A stretch of DNA of 64,000 nucleotides, taken from the NCBI GenBank assembly GCA_014323545.1, contig CP058647.1, positions 2,458,001-2,522,000 on the forward strand, written 5' to 3'. The translations under genes were made by a program, and so were the position numbers. Below the pieces are notes generated by a model. It did no database searches. It worked only from the letters and a program-made list of their open reading frames with translations, and was not told the origin of the DNA. This document shows positions 27,615-36,485 of this stretch, one piece after another (the stretch's first letter is position 1; each line of letters begins with the position of its first letter). This DNA comes from Hyphobacterium sp. CCMP332. Its GTDB lineage: Bacteria; Bacteroidota; Bacteroidia; Cytophagales; CCMP332.

Positions 27615-28361
27615 ATGCTTATACAAGATTTGAAATTGGTTAAATTAAGCTTATTATTTTTCCTTTTACATTGTCTAATATTTTATGCTAACGCTCAAAA
27701 TGAAATAATAGTTGGTGGGGAGTATACCAAAGTCTCAAACTATATCTCAGAGGCTAAATTAAAGGATTTAAAGTCAAAATTTGGTCGAAATAAAGGGATT
27801 CCGAAAAAATATGAGCTTCAAATCTTATTGGCACTTTCCCATTACCCGCAATTAAATGATGTTTCAATCGAGTTTATTGAAAAGAAAGTTTTTGCACCTT
27901 TGTCTGCTTTACCATCAGTACCTTCAATGATCAGCCCATTGACCAATAGGAAATACAGGGTAATTATTTCTTTGAAATCAACAATTGAAATGGAGAGGAT
28001 ATTATTAAAAAATTTACCCTTAAATGCTCAAGTAGGGGTAATAGGACATGAACTTGCTCATATTTTGGATTACGACCAAAGATCTTTCAGCGAGTTATTG
28101 GCCGTAGCTATCAATTATGGTGTGAATCCGGCTTATCACGCCTGGTATGAAAAGAAAACGGATTTACGAGCCATTGAAAACGGTTTGGGATGGGAATTAT
28201 ACGCTTATTCAAAATACGTGAGAACTATATTTGGTAGTGAAGAAAGGGAAGTAAATCTTTCTGACGATTTTTACCTTCATTTCAATGAAATATTGTACGA
28301 AATGCAAAAAACCGATCTGTATAATATCTATTTTCAACCCAACTCAATCAATAAGAGATAA
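27615..28361 (+). CDS. Putative exported zinc metalloprotease (HELAH motif)
   Basis: A 248-residue protein with a hydrophobic signal segment (about 8-27, ending YANAQ). The centre shows a zinc-binding HExxH motif, GVIGHELAHILDYD (about 136-149), followed after about 35 residues by EKKTDLRAIENG, where Glu or Asp could be the third ligand as in gluzincins. I do not recognise a named family. It is likely a periplasmic or secreted peptidase, with folding and specificity unknown. It stands alone, divergent from the VWA-like gene. Confidence 0.68.
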   Translation: MLIQDLKLVKLSLLFFLLHCLIFYANAQNEIIVGGEYTKVSNYISEAKLKDLKSKFGRNKGIPKKYELQILLALSHYPQLNDVSIEFIEKKVFAPLSALPSVPSMISPLTNRKYRVIISLKSTIEMERILLKNLPLNAQVGVIGHELAHILDYDQRSFSELLAVAINYGVNPAYHAWYEKKTDLRAIENGLGWELYAYSKYVRTIFGSEEREVNLSDDFYLHFNEILYEMQKTDLYNIYFQPNSINKR

Positions 28362-28404
28362 TTACACTTTGCAAAATAAGATTAGCAGAATATAAATATA
28401 TTTC

Positions 28405-28412
28405 TATATTTG
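28405..28412 (+). promoter_or_regulatory. Promoter -7 element (TATATTTG) before the HNH/AP2 gene
   Basis: An exact match to the Bacteroidota TAnnTTTG -7 consensus, 57 bp before the start codon. A good -33 TTTG at the usual spacing is not visible. Confidence 0.5.
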
Positions 28413-28468
28413 ATAGCTCCTTTTGAAAAAACCAAGAAAAAGATGTGCATTCATCTTCATAATAGAGA

Positions 28469-28981
28469 ATGAAGTTATCTCTAAGTAATTCCAATAAAAA
28501 AGTCACATTATGCAGACAAGGTTTTTCTTATCTTAAGAAAAATGGTCTCATGAAAGGTTGGAGAATTCACTCAGCAGGTTATGCTTTTCACCAAAAAACA
28601 GTGATGGGCAAAATAAGGACTAATTACCTGCACAAATTGCTCGCACAGGAATTTGTAAAACAACCCAAGTCAAAAAAGAAGTTATTTGTCAGAATGATAA
28701 ATGAAAACAAATTGGATTGTAGAGTAGAAAACCTTGAGTGGGCGGATATGGGAGAACTTAGAAGACATCAGCATTCCCCTGCCAGACATTTTAGAGGCGT
28801 GTCTAAAGATGGCAAAAAATTCCGGGCGATATTGTATGACCAGGGGAAAAGGATTTACATTGGCCGTTTTGAAACACCGGAGGAAGCTGCATTAGCCTAT
28901 AACCAGGAGTCGATAAAACGCTTTGGAAAAACAGGGGGCCTTAATGAGGTAAAGGAATTAGAATTAGAATCAAGCAATTAG
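28469..28981 (+). CDS. HNH-like / AP2 DNA-binding domain protein
   Basis: 170 residues. Residues about 25-95 match the HNH-3 endonuclease layout (YLHKLLAQEFV, then VRMINENKLDCRVENLEW). The His that normally stands before the 'x-D/N-G-N-K' turn is replaced (VRMINENK), so nuclease activity is doubtful. Residues about 105-160 are an AP2/ERF-type DNA-binding domain (GVSKDGKKFRAIL, RIYIGRFETPEEAALAYNQES). HNH plus AP2 is the architecture of bacterial and phage homing endonucleases, the proposed source of the plant AP2 domain. Here it stands alone with its own promoter-like element, so it may now be a DNA-binding regulator or a decaying mobile gene. Confidence 0.82.
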   Translation: MKLSLSNSNKKVTLCRQGFSYLKKNGLMKGWRIHSAGYAFHQKTVMGKIRTNYLHKLLAQEFVKQPKSKKKLFVRMINENKLDCRVENLEWADMGELRRHQHSPARHFRGVSKDGKKFRAILYDQGKRIYIGRFETPEEAALAYNQESIKRFGKTGGLNEVKELELESSN

Positions 28982-28991
28982 ATTCTACTAT

Positions 28992-29183
28992 TTATATTTC
29001 CTTGAAATAATTTTCCGCTTTTTTGAATTCTTCGTAACTGTTAAAATTCACCATTGCTAAAGCGCTTTCCCTAAAAAAACCCGAATTAATCAGACGTAAA
29101 TAATTGTTGTACTTGGTAATCAGATTAACTCTGTCAAGATTTGGGATTGTTTTTAGAGGCTTTCTTAATGTTAATGTTTGCAT
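28992..29183 (-). CDS. Small hypothetical protein
   Basis: A 63-residue protein that I do not recognise. It has an ATG start, no TM segment and no Cys. The composition looks coding (mixed charged helix with Tyr and Phe, SYEEFKKAENYFKEI at the end). It is convergent with the HNH/AP2 gene and 10 bp from it, and lies on the same strand as the WYL regulator beyond a GC-rich hairpin (about 29213-29240). Confidence 0.5.
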   Translation of the reverse strand: MQTLTLRKPLKTIPNLDRVNLITKYNNYLRLINSGFFRESALAMVNFNSYEEFKKAENYFKEI

Positions 29184-29212
29184 GTCTTTAAAATTTATAT
29201 TTCAAAGAAACA

Positions 29213-29240
29213 TGCTGCCTGCGCAGGCTATTTGCGCAGC
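29213..29240. other. GC-rich stem-loop between the WYL gene and the small ORF
   Basis: Contains TGCGCA repeated in inverted arrangement around a 7-base loop (29220-29238) and an extra TGCTG/CAGCA pair. It starts 4 bp beyond the WYL stop codon. It could be a weak terminator for the WYL gene (no proper T-run) or a short hairpin insertion like those at 14797-14883. Confidence 0.4.
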
Positions 29241-29244
29241 AATT

Positions 29245-30255
29245 TTATTTATACATTTTTCTCATTTTTTTTAATTCCCTCTGAATTTCTTCTCTAAGTT
29301 TTTTTGGTTTTAAAACTTCTACAGAGCTTCCATAGCTGAGGATTTGAGACTTTAACTCATAACTGATCATTACTTTGATTTCTATGGTCAAATCATCTGT
29401 ATTTTGATTTATAATCTTTTGTGAATGATGAATAGGTTGTGTTAAAATGTATTTGGCTTGTGAAGAATTAAACTTTAACATTATTTTTTTGACATTTAGT
29501 TTTTGCGGTGCAGTAATTCCAAAAGCATCCTTAAAATAATCCAGTGAGTTAAATTCTTTGTGAATTTCAAAATATTTATTGGTTTCTTCTATTGATTCGA
29601 TCCGGTCCAAACCAAAGGTATTGATCATTTTTTTGTCTTCATTCCAGGCAATCAAATACCATCGCGATTTATATTCCTTAAGAAGATAAGGATGAACTTT
29701 GTACGATTTGGACTTGTCATCTTTAAATGACTTATAAATCATTTCAAGTACTTTTTGCGATTTAATAAGCGCTAATAAAGGATTGATAAAATGTGTTCCC
29801 TGTGCGATTGGTGAAGATTCAAATTCAATAAACTCACCCTGATTATTTAATTCTACCTGTCGTGAAATTTTATAAGAGGAGGCGATTTTTTCGATTATCC
29901 CGGAAAATGGTCTTAGGATTTCCACATTTTTAAATTGATCGAGCACGCGTGTTGCAAATTCGAGGGTTTCCAGATCATCGTCATTTAAAGGAATATTGTC
30001 AATGCTATAGTTCGCATCTTCATATCGATAAGCACTTTCTTTTGAATCATAAATAATCGGTGCATTGTATCCAAGATCGCTATCATAGCGCATGGCCTGG
30101 ATATCAGCCTGTATGGTTCTGGTTGAAATTGGCTTGCCAAGGGCTTCCTCACATTCATTTATTAAATCCTGCAATTTGGGAAGTGGCTTAAACTTGTTTT
30201 TCAGCCTTCTGTTAATTATTCTATATCTGATTAATGCGTCTTTGTTTACAGGCAT
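29245..30255 (-). CDS. WYL-domain transcriptional regulator
   Basis: About 336 residues: an N-terminal winged helix (STRTIQADIQAMRYDSDLGY, DeoR-like recognition segment), a linker, and a WYL domain (YKSRWYLIAWNEDKKMINTFGLDRI) with a C-terminal WCX-like region. WYL domains bind ligands, often nucleic acid or nucleotide, and such regulators are frequent near defence genes, although none is seen here. The start is set at the ATG at 30255: a TTG seven codons upstream lies inside the aldolase terminator hairpin (30260-30293), so it is unlikely to be used. On the same strand as fba, downstream of its terminator. Confidence 0.87.
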   Translation of the reverse strand: MPVNKDALIRYRIINRRLKNKFKPLPKLQDLINECEEALGKPISTRTIQADIQAMRYDSDLGYNAPIIYDSKESAYRYEDANYSIDNIPLNDDDLETLEFATRVLDQFKNVEILRPFSGIIEKIASSYKISRQVELNNQGEFIEFESSPIAQGTHFINPLLALIKSQKVLEMIYKSFKDDKSKSYKVHPYLLKEYKSRWYLIAWNEDKKMINTFGLDRIESIEETNKYFEIHKEFNSLDYFKDAFGITAPQKLNVKKIMLKFNSSQAKYILTQPIHHSQKIINQNTDDLTIEIKVMISYELKSQILSYGSSVEVLKPKKLREEIQRELKKMRKMYK

Positions 30256-30259
30256 ATGT

Positions 30260-30293
30260 AAAAAAAAGCCTTTCAATTGTTTTTGAAAGGCTT
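30260..30293 (-). terminator. Rho-independent terminator of the class II aldolase gene
   Basis: An 11-bp stem AAGCCTTTCAA / TTGAAAGGCTT with a six-base loop, followed on the minus strand by an eight-T run. It lies 18 bp after the aldolase stop and directly before the WYL gene, decoupling the two. Confidence 0.88.
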
Positions 30294-30311
30294 GAATTTT
30301 AAGAATAAAAA

Positions 30312-31379
30312 TTAATTTCTATCAATACAATTGAGGTCATCGAAAGCCTGAGTTAGCCTGGCCACAAAGCTTTCTTCGCCTTTTCTCAGCCAATTACGAG
30401 GGTCATAGTATTTTTTATTGGGTTTATCCGCACCTTCCGGATTGCCAATCTGAGATTGCAGATAATCGCGATTTTCTTTTTCAAAGTTGCGAATACCATC
30501 CCAGAATGCCCATTGCATATCGGTGTCAATATTCATTTTGACAGCCCCATATGTAATCGCTTCGCGAATTTCTGCTTGTGAACTTCCCGAACCTCCATGA
30601 AAAACAAAATTGATAGGGTTGCCATCAAGATTCAATTTTTTCTTTAAATAATCTTGCGAATTTTTAAGTATTATAGGTCTCAATTCAACATTTCCGGGTT
30701 TATAAACCCCGTGAACATTGCCAAAAGCTGCGGCTATTGTGAATCGCTCTGATACCTCGGATAATTGCTCAAAAGCATAAAAAACTTCCTCGGGTTGTGT
30801 ATATAAACGTGAGCTATCCACTCCTGTATTATCTACCCCATCTTCTTCACCTCCTGTAACACCCAGCTCAATTTCAATAATCATTTGAAGTTTATTGAGT
30901 TTTTCAAAATAGGACTTACTTATACTTATATTTTCTTCCAATGGTTCTTCTGAGAGATCTAGCATATGAGAGCTGTACAGAGGCCGCTTGTGTTGTGCAA
31001 AGTGTTTTTCACCGGCATCTATTAATCCATCGATCCAGGGCAATAGTTTTTTAGCAGCATGGTCTGTATGTAATATTACAGGGACTCCATATGCTTCTGC
31101 CATGGCATGTACATGTTGAGCGCCCGATATGGCCCCAAGAATAGCCGCTTTCTGGTTTTCATTGGAAATGCTCTTTCCGGCAAAGAATACAGATCCTCCA
31201 TTTGAAAACTGTATCATGACAGGTGAATTCACTTTAGCGGCTGTTTCTAAAACCGCATTGACTGAATTGGTACCTACAACATTTACGGCGGGCATAGCAA
31301 AATCATTCTCATTTGCATAATTAAGAAGATCCTGTGCCTCCTGACCGTATAATACTCCTGGTTTGAAACGTTTTGACAT
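30312..31379 (-). CDS. fbaA: Class II fructose-bisphosphate aldolase
   Basis: A 355-residue, zinc-dependent aldolase of the class IIA (E. coli FbaA) type. It splits fructose-1,6-bisphosphate into DHAP and glyceraldehyde-3-phosphate in the cytoplasm, and runs the reverse step in gluconeogenesis. Visible motifs are the zinc/catalytic segment VILHTDHAAKKLL (about 103-115), GNVHGVYKPGN (about 220-230) and NFVFHGGSGSS (about 259-269), all with the metal-binding His. The E. coli enzyme is of similar length. It lies 29 bp after the DUF3078 gene on the same strand and is closed by a strong terminator. Confidence 0.96.
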   Translation of the reverse strand: MSKRFKPGVLYGQEAQDLLNYANENDFAMPAVNVVGTNSVNAVLETAAKVNSPVMIQFSNGGSVFFAGKSISNENQKAAILGAISGAQHVHAMAEAYGVPVILHTDHAAKKLLPWIDGLIDAGEKHFAQHKRPLYSSHMLDLSEEPLEENISISKSYFEKLNKLQMIIEIELGVTGGEEDGVDNTGVDSSRLYTQPEEVFYAFEQLSEVSERFTIAAAFGNVHGVYKPGNVELRPIILKNSQDYLKKKLNLDGNPINFVFHGGSGSSQAEIREAITYGAVKMNIDTDMQWAFWDGIRNFEKENRDYLQSQIGNPEGADKPNKKYYDPRNWLRKGEESFVARLTQAFDDLNCIDRN

Positions 31380-31408
31380 TATATTTTCTTTAATTAAACG
31401 ATAAGTTC

Positions 31409-32347
31409 TTAAAATTTATAGGTGATTCCAATTCCTATGACACTTTTAAATTGTGTTCGTGGTGCGATATCTATAGGATCATTTTCCGCAGCAATTTTTA
31501 TATCCTGATCATAGATTAATTGAGTAAGTACACTGGCTGTCATAAAATCGTTTATTTTCATATTCAAATTATTAATCCAGTTGACATCCAATACATCGGG
31601 ATCTTCAAGATAATTTGAAAAGAGGTCTAGTACTGATTCAAATTCTACATTTTTAACAACTTCTTTGTTGAAATTTATTCTGAATGAGGCTCCAATTTCT
31701 GCCCGTACATTTTTACCCGGAGTAATAATGTTGCCGGCGCTGTCTATTACTGCCGCATCTACACCGTATTCTCCATTATCCGCCAATCTCTGATCCATGA
31801 CCAAAGTAATTTTAGCAGTTAAGGGAGATAAAAAGAACGAGAGATATTCTGTTGGCTGGTAACCAAAACCCAGCGCTTCTTGAATATAACCGGGTGCGAG
31901 CCAATCGGAAATTTTGTTATCGACAAATTGTGAATCAGGGGGGTTATATCCCGGCGCAAATTGTGATCTGAATGTAAAAACGTTTGAAAATGACCATTTG
32001 GGTTTATAATTATAATCCAGTTCGGATGTAAATAATATTTTATCATCACTTTTAATAACCGGGGCTTCTCCTTGCTTTATCAGGCCATAGGCTATCTCAA
32101 AACTGTTTTTCCATTTAAATTTATTCTTTTTATAGTCGGCTCTTACCAAAAAGTTACCTGTTCCTGAAACAGATTCCTGACCACCACCGGCCCAATTGGT
32201 TAGAGAGACATTTGTAAAATTCAAACCGATTCTACCTCCAATGACCCAATTTTTCAAAGAATCAGGAGTGCTTAATTCCTCATCCTGGCCATTACTATTG
32301 AAATGGCAAAAAGTTATAATAATTATTAACAGATAAATTTTTTTCAT
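31409..32347 (-). CDS. DUF3078 outer-membrane protein
   Basis: About 312 residues from the ATG at 32347 (two GTG codons precede it in frame). The signal peptide is MKKIYLLIIIITFCHFNSNG. The mature part shows the DUF3078 start (NWVIGGRIGLNFTNVSLTNWAGGGQES) and alternating beta strands ending in GIGITYKF, as in outer-membrane barrels. The function is unknown. A -7 element (TAGTTTTG, 32370-32377) lies just upstream. The aldolase gene follows and may share its transcript. Confidence 0.87.
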   Translation of the reverse strand: MKKIYLLIIIITFCHFNSNGQDEELSTPDSLKNWVIGGRIGLNFTNVSLTNWAGGGQESVSGTGNFLVRADYKKNKFKWKNSFEIAYGLIKQGEAPVIKSDDKILFTSELDYNYKPKWSFSNVFTFRSQFAPGYNPPDSQFVDNKISDWLAPGYIQEALGFGYQPTEYLSFFLSPLTAKITLVMDQRLADNGEYGVDAAVIDSAGNIITPGKNVRAEIGASFRINFNKEVVKNVEFESVLDLFSNYLEDPDVLDVNWINNLNMKINDFMTASVLTQLIYDQDIKIAAENDPIDIAPRTQFKSVIGIGITYKF

Positions 32348-32369
32348 CACCACAAATTTTTCGATGCGG

Positions 32370-32377
32370 CAAAACTA
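32370..32377 (-). promoter_or_regulatory. Promoter -7 element (TAGTTTTG) of the DUF3078 gene
   Basis: An exact TAnnTTTG match on the minus strand, 22 bp before the ATG at 32347. It implies a short 5' leader and supports that ATG. Confidence 0.55.
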
Positions 32378-32514
32378 ATATTTAATTTAATTCTGCTATC
32401 ATATTCAAGTGCAAAAGAGATTTGTGGAAAACTTAGTGTATAACTTGTGGATAAGTTTAAACCTGCAGGGCACAATTTTATATAAATTTAGAAGAGAATC
32501 ATCTAATTACACCT

Positions 32515-32742
32515 ATGAAAAAGAATGTTGGAGTTATGGACAAGTTGCTTAGAATGTCAATTGTTCTGATAATAGGTGCACTTTATCTCGTAGATGCGAT
32601 TTCCGGACTTCCTGCAATTATTTTGGGAGGAATAGCTCTGTACCTGACGATTTCAAGTTTTATTGGTTTTTGTATTTTATATAAGCCTTTTGGCTATTCT
32701 TCTATTGAAAAAATAAAAAGCACAAAAAGAAGAAAGCGTTGA
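32515..32742 (+). CDS. DUF2892 (YgaP-like) small membrane protein
   Basis: 75 residues with two TM helices (about 14-31 and 34-52). The MKKNVGVMDKLLRMSIVLIIGALYL opening and the Cys after helix 2 (FIGFCILYKPFGYSS) are typical of DUF2892/YgaP-type proteins, some of which are fused to rhodanese domains and handle sulphur. No partner domain is present here. It ends 1 bp before the convergent nuoD stop. Confidence 0.85.
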   Translation: MKKNVGVMDKLLRMSIVLIIGALYLVDAISGLPAIILGGIALYLTISSFIGFCILYKPFGYSSIEKIKSTKRRKR

Positions 32743-32743
32743 A

Positions 32744-33988
32744 TCAGCGATCTACTTCTCCGAGGACAATGTCGATGGATCCAACAATTGCTATCAAATC
32801 AGCAAGCAGCGATCCTCTTGATATTTCAGGTAAAATGGAAAGATTAACAAAGCAACCGGAGCGTGCTTTGCACCGCAGCGGAACATCTGATTTTCCATCT
32901 GATTTAATATAAAATCCCAGTTCACCTCTTGGATTTTCAGCTCTGAAGTATATTTCCTGTTCTTTTGGTCTTATTTTTTTGGGGCAAAATTCCCGGGGGT
33001 CAAAATCTTTTGTTCTCTTGTAATCATTTTGAAGTCTATTCAAACTTTGTTCAACAATTTTCAATGATTCCTTGCATTCCTGTGCTCTTACCCAGGTTCT
33101 ATCCCAGCAATCTCCGATGGTTCCCATTTCTCCTTTCCCTATTGGCACATCAAATTCCAATTCGGGATATACTGAATAGGCATCTACTTTCCTAAGATCA
33201 AACCTCAATCCGGAGCCTCTTAATACCGGCCCGCTGGCGGCATAATTAATGGCAAGATCGCGATTAAGAATACCGACATTTGCGGTGCGTTCTACAAAGA
33301 TCTTGTTTTCAATAAGCAAACGGTCAACTTCAGAAAGTTTTGGTTTTAAATAATTGATGAATTCAGTACACTTCTCCTCAAATCCAATCGGAAGGTCATA
33401 ATAAAGTCCTCCGACCCATATATAATTATAAAGCATACGGGCACCACAGATCCATTCAAGCATTCTAAGGATATGTTCTCGGTCTCTCATCATCCATAGA
33501 AGTGGGCTTACAGCACCAATATCCACTGCATAGGTACCAATTGCCACAAAATGCGAAGCTATACGATTAAGTTCAGCCACTAATACCCTGATGTATTCCA
33601 CACGCTTTGGAATTTGCGAGCTTATCCCCAACATTTTTTCTACAGCCATGGCATAGGCATGCTCGGAATTCATGGCTGAGACATAATCCATGCGGTCTAC
33701 ATACGGAATTATTTGATTGTAGGGTAAACTTTCGGTATGTTTTTCAAAACAACGATGTAAATATCCAATATGGGGTACTACATCAACAATGTATTCACCA
33801 TTGAGCAATGTTTCCAATCTCAGGACTCCATGAGTGGATGGATGCTGAGGTCCAATGTTTATAACCATCTCTTCTCTTTTGAGCAAAGAAGGATCGTATC
33901 TGGAAGGTTCTGAATTATTTAGATGACTTTCTTCAAATTGATATTGAATCTTTGAATTCTTGTCAATATGGTTTTTTGTGTTGTTCAA
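32744..33988 (-). CDS. nuoD: NADH-quinone oxidoreductase subunit D
   Basis: A 414-residue, 49-kDa-type subunit of the peripheral arm of complex I that helps form the quinone site. The conserved [19 protein letters not shown] starts at about residue 43, with [13 protein letters not shown] and CGARMLYNY further on, and the C-terminal end DIVLGEVDR is as in the family. The ORF starts with TTG in a TTGA overlap with the nuoC stop. The next ATG (33868, [10 protein letters not shown]) would leave almost no residues before the core motif, so TTG is preferred with moderate certainty. Last gene of nuoABCD here. No nuoE follows. Confidence 0.95.
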   Translation of the reverse strand: MNNTKNHIDKNSKIQYQFEESHLNNSEPSRYDPSLLKREEMVINIGPQHPSTHGVLRLETLLNGEYIVDVVPHIGYLHRCFEKHTESLPYNQIIPYVDRMDYVSAMNSEHAYAMAVEKMLGISSQIPKRVEYIRVLVAELNRIASHFVAIGTYAVDIGAVSPLLWMMRDREHILRMLEWICGARMLYNYIWVGGLYYDLPIGFEEKCTEFINYLKPKLSEVDRLLIENKIFVERTANVGILNRDLAINYAASGPVLRGSGLRFDLRKVDAYSVYPELEFDVPIGKGEMGTIGDCWDRTWVRAQECKESLKIVEQSLNRLQNDYKRTKDFDPREFCPKKIRPKEQEIYFRAENPRGELGFYIKSDGKSDVPLRCKARSGCFVNLSILPEISRGSLLADLIAIVGSIDIVLGEVDR

Positions 33989-34485
33989 GCCTCACTTTCG
34001 AAATCAATTGTAATACCGTGGTATTTTTCTGATGTGGTGTAATCTTTGCGCAGAGGATAGCCTTTCCAGTCTGCAGGCATTAATATTCTTCTCAAATCCG
34101 GGTGGCCATCAAAAGGAATTCCGTACATGTCATATACTTCTCTTTCCATCCAATTTGCAGAACGATAGAACTTTGAAATGCTCGAAATCGCTTCGGTCAA
34201 TTCATTTTTTTCGGTTTTATTAACTTCAATGATAATATCAAGATGCCGGTCGAAAGGAATGGAATAAAGCCTGTAAACTACCCCTAAAGTTCCATTTTCC
34301 CAATTGTCAACACCGGAAATACATGTTAGGTAGTCAAAATACATTTCCTGGTCTTCCCTCAAATACACAATGGTCTCCAAAAATTTTTCCTTTGACACCT
34401 TAATGCATTCTACATCAGAATTATTTTCAATCAAGGCGAAGTAATCTTGGTCAAATTTTTTTAATAAAGAATTAACTATTGCCAT
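33985..34485 (-). CDS. nuoC: NADH-quinone oxidoreductase subunit C
   Basis: 166 residues, 30-kDa-type subunit of complex I's peripheral arm. The signature is [28 protein letters not shown], followed by [11 protein letters not shown]. It overlaps nuoB by 14 bp and nuoD by 4 bp, so it is translated in coupling with both. Not fused to NuoD, unlike in E. coli. Confidence 0.95.
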   Translation of the reverse strand: MAIVNSLLKKFDQDYFALIENNSDVECIKVSKEKFLETIVYLREDQEMYFDYLTCISGVDNWENGTLGVVYRLYSIPFDRHLDIIIEVNKTEKNELTEAISSISKFYRSANWMEREVYDMYGIPFDGHPDLRRILMPADWKGYPLRKDYTTSEKYHGITIDFESEA

Positions 34486-34993
34486 GCTCTGATTTTCTTG
34501 ATTTAAAAATTTTTGAAATGAGTGTTCCTTCCGGATGTGGTGTAGATGCTATCTTTTCCTGCAGTTTTAAAATTCCCCCAATTAGAGCTTCAGGACGGGG
34601 AGGGCAACCCGGCACATATACGTCTACCGGAATGATTTTATCAACACCTTTAACAACATGATAACCGTGCTCCCAATAGGGTCCGCCACAATTCGAACAG
34701 GAACCCATGGAAATCACATATCTGGGTTCCGGCATTTGTTCATAAAGTCTTCTGACCCTATCAGCCATTTTAAAGGTCACTGTACCTGCGACGATCATAA
34801 CATCGGATTGCCGTGGGCTCGGTCGGGGAAAAACACCTAAGCGGTCAAGGTCATAGGCGGAGGCATAAGTAGAAATCATTTCAATTGCGCAGCAGGCCAA
34901 CCCAAATCCCATCGGCCACAGCGATGATAATTTGGCCCAGTTTAATAGGTCATCAATTGAAGTAATCGCTATGTCGCCTTCTCCTGTTTTCAA
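34472..34993 (-). CDS. nuoB: NADH-quinone oxidoreductase subunit B
   Basis: 173 residues, the PSST-type subunit that binds iron-sulphur cluster N2, the last electron carrier before quinone. The cluster ligands are visible: GLACCAIEM (tandem Cys, about 34-35), [11 protein letters not shown] (about 98-102) and [11 protein letters not shown] (about 130). The start is TTG, directly after the nuoA stop codon (TGATTG). No ATG is available before the conserved region. Confidence 0.95.
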   Translation of the reverse strand: MKTGEGDIAITSIDDLLNWAKLSSLWPMGFGLACCAIEMISTYASAYDLDRLGVFPRPSPRQSDVMIVAGTVTFKMADRVRRLYEQMPEPRYVISMGSCSNCGGPYWEHGYHVVKGVDKIIPVDVYVPGCPPRPEALIGGILKLQEKIASTPHPEGTLISKIFKSRKSEHGNS

Positions 34994-35470
34994 TCAGTTG
35001 TATTTTTCATTTATCTTATCGTAATAACTGTCCGGAATATTGGATTGGTATTTTTCATTCTCGATTTTGGGTTTTGGCCAATTTAAAAAACCTTTTTTCC
35101 ATACAAAAAATAAACCCAAAAACAAGATAGCTATGAATATAAACATTTCGATTAATGTCAAGTATGACCAAATACCTTCACTTGCATTATTTAGCGCTGT
35201 ATTATCAAATATTAAGGCCCAGGGAAAAAGAAAAAGTATCTCTACTTCAAACAGTAAAAAAATTAAGGCTATCACGAAATAACCCGGATTATATTGGATT
35301 CTCGCATCATTGGAGGGTTCCTCACCGCTTTCATAACTTTTTAATTTTTCGACATTTGGATTGGTTACGCTTAGAAATCGCGAAGTGAGTATTCCAAAAA
35401 CACCGAATAAAATTGCCGCAGCAAAAAACAGCAGAATCATTGCATAATTTTCCAGATAGGTTTCGCTCAT
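34994..35470 (-). CDS. nuoA: NADH-quinone oxidoreductase subunit A
   Basis: 158 residues from the ATG at 35470 (a TTG two codons upstream is less likely). Three TM helices, with the loop SYESGEEPSNDARIQYNPGYFVIALIF carrying the conserved ExG and the acidic residues of the family. A membrane-arm subunit of complex I at the quinone entry. First gene of the nuoABCD block. Confidence 0.93.
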   Translation of the reverse strand: MSETYLENYAMILLFFAAAILFGVFGILTSRFLSVTNPNVEKLKSYESGEEPSNDARIQYNPGYFVIALIFLLFEVEILFLFPWALIFDNTALNNASEGIWSYLTLIEMFIFIAILFLGLFFVWKKGFLNWPKPKIENEKYQSNIPDSYYDKINEKYN

Positions 35471-35485
35471 GTTCAAATTTGAATA

Positions 35486-36364
35486 TTATTTTTTAATACT
35501 AACAAGGTATACCCCACTGAATATAAGCATTGCAAAAAAAACTTTGTTTAAGGTCAATTCATCTTTCCCTAATAATACGGCGAGAAAACTCGCCAAAAGA
35601 GGCTGCAAATAAATATAAATACCGACCATACTGGCATTGACATATCTCAACGACCAGGCATTCAACAAATATGCAAGAATGGTTACAGCTGCTACAATAT
35701 AGAAAATTGAAAGATAGATTCTTCCTGGCATTTGATCCCATTCAACAAGAATCAGGTCGCTGAACCCCACAAGTGTAACAAAAGGTATAGCCAAAGTAAA
35801 TATCCATTTTACCACCGTTATAGGATGATACTTTTCCATAATTGGTTTTATTAAAACCAAATAAATACCATAAGAGCAGGCATTGATAAATACAAGTATA
35901 TCTCCTTTAAAAGTATCGCCTGAAAATGAGAATCCGGAATTCCCAATCAAGAGGATAGCACCTGAACATCCAAACAAAACTCCCAGCATTTTTAATTTTG
36001 TTATTTTTTCCTTTAGGATTATTGCTGATGAGATCAATACAAGTATCGGAGTAGCAGTCATTATAAGAGAGGCATTGATAGGGCTTGTAAGGCTCAAACC
36101 TTTAAAAAAAAACAATTGATTAATGACAACTCCAAATGCAGTTGCTCGAAGAAGAAGATAGAAATCTTTTCTGCTTTTAATTTTTTCCTTAATCCAAATG
36201 GCGTGAATAATCCAGAAAACAGCAGCAGCTATAATGACCCTGATGACTATCAAGCCGAAAGGGCCAACATATTCAGGCATTACTTCTTTTGCAATGATGT
36301 AATTTCCAGCATAGATTGCCCCAACTGAAAAAAGAACAGCATGAATTGTATACTTATACGGCAT
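35486..36364 (-). CDS. DMT-superfamily (EamA) transporter
   Basis: 292 residues with ten predicted TM helices in two EamA repeats (first about 8-140: GNYIIAKEVMPEYVGP, SLTSPINASLIMTATPILVLI; second about 150-288: YLNAWSLRYVNASMVGIYIYLQPLLASFLAVLLG). Such proteins usually export metabolites or amino acids. The substrate cannot be inferred. It lies 15 bp upstream of nuoA on the same strand, so it may lead the transcript. Divergent from rarA. Confidence 0.88.
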   Translation of the reverse strand: MPYKYTIHAVLFSVGAIYAGNYIIAKEVMPEYVGPFGLIVIRVIIAAAVFWIIHAIWIKEKIKSRKDFYLLLRATAFGVVINQLFFFKGLSLTSPINASLIMTATPILVLISSAIILKEKITKLKMLGVLFGCSGAILLIGNSGFSFSGDTFKGDILVFINACSYGIYLVLIKPIMEKYHPITVVKWIFTLAIPFVTLVGFSDLILVEWDQMPGRIYLSIFYIVAAVTILAYLLNAWSLRYVNASMVGIYIYLQPLLASFLAVLLGKDELTLNKVFFAMLIFSGVYLVSIKK

Positions 36365-36485
36365 TTGGCAGGCAAAAATGTGGATTTTCAGCTACATATT
36401 TTTTTTAAGTTCCCGATTTTTTATTCATCCCGATAAACAGCTTTTTAAATGCCATCTTGAAAGATTATTTCTAACTTTCAGAAAT

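Noticed and set aside
29245-30255. WYL regulator as a marker of a defence island
   Set aside because: Neighbours are an aldolase, a small ORF and an HNH/AP2 gene; no defence effector is visible.
30256-30276. TTG extension of the WYL regulator
   Set aside because: The added codons fall in the aldolase terminator hairpin.
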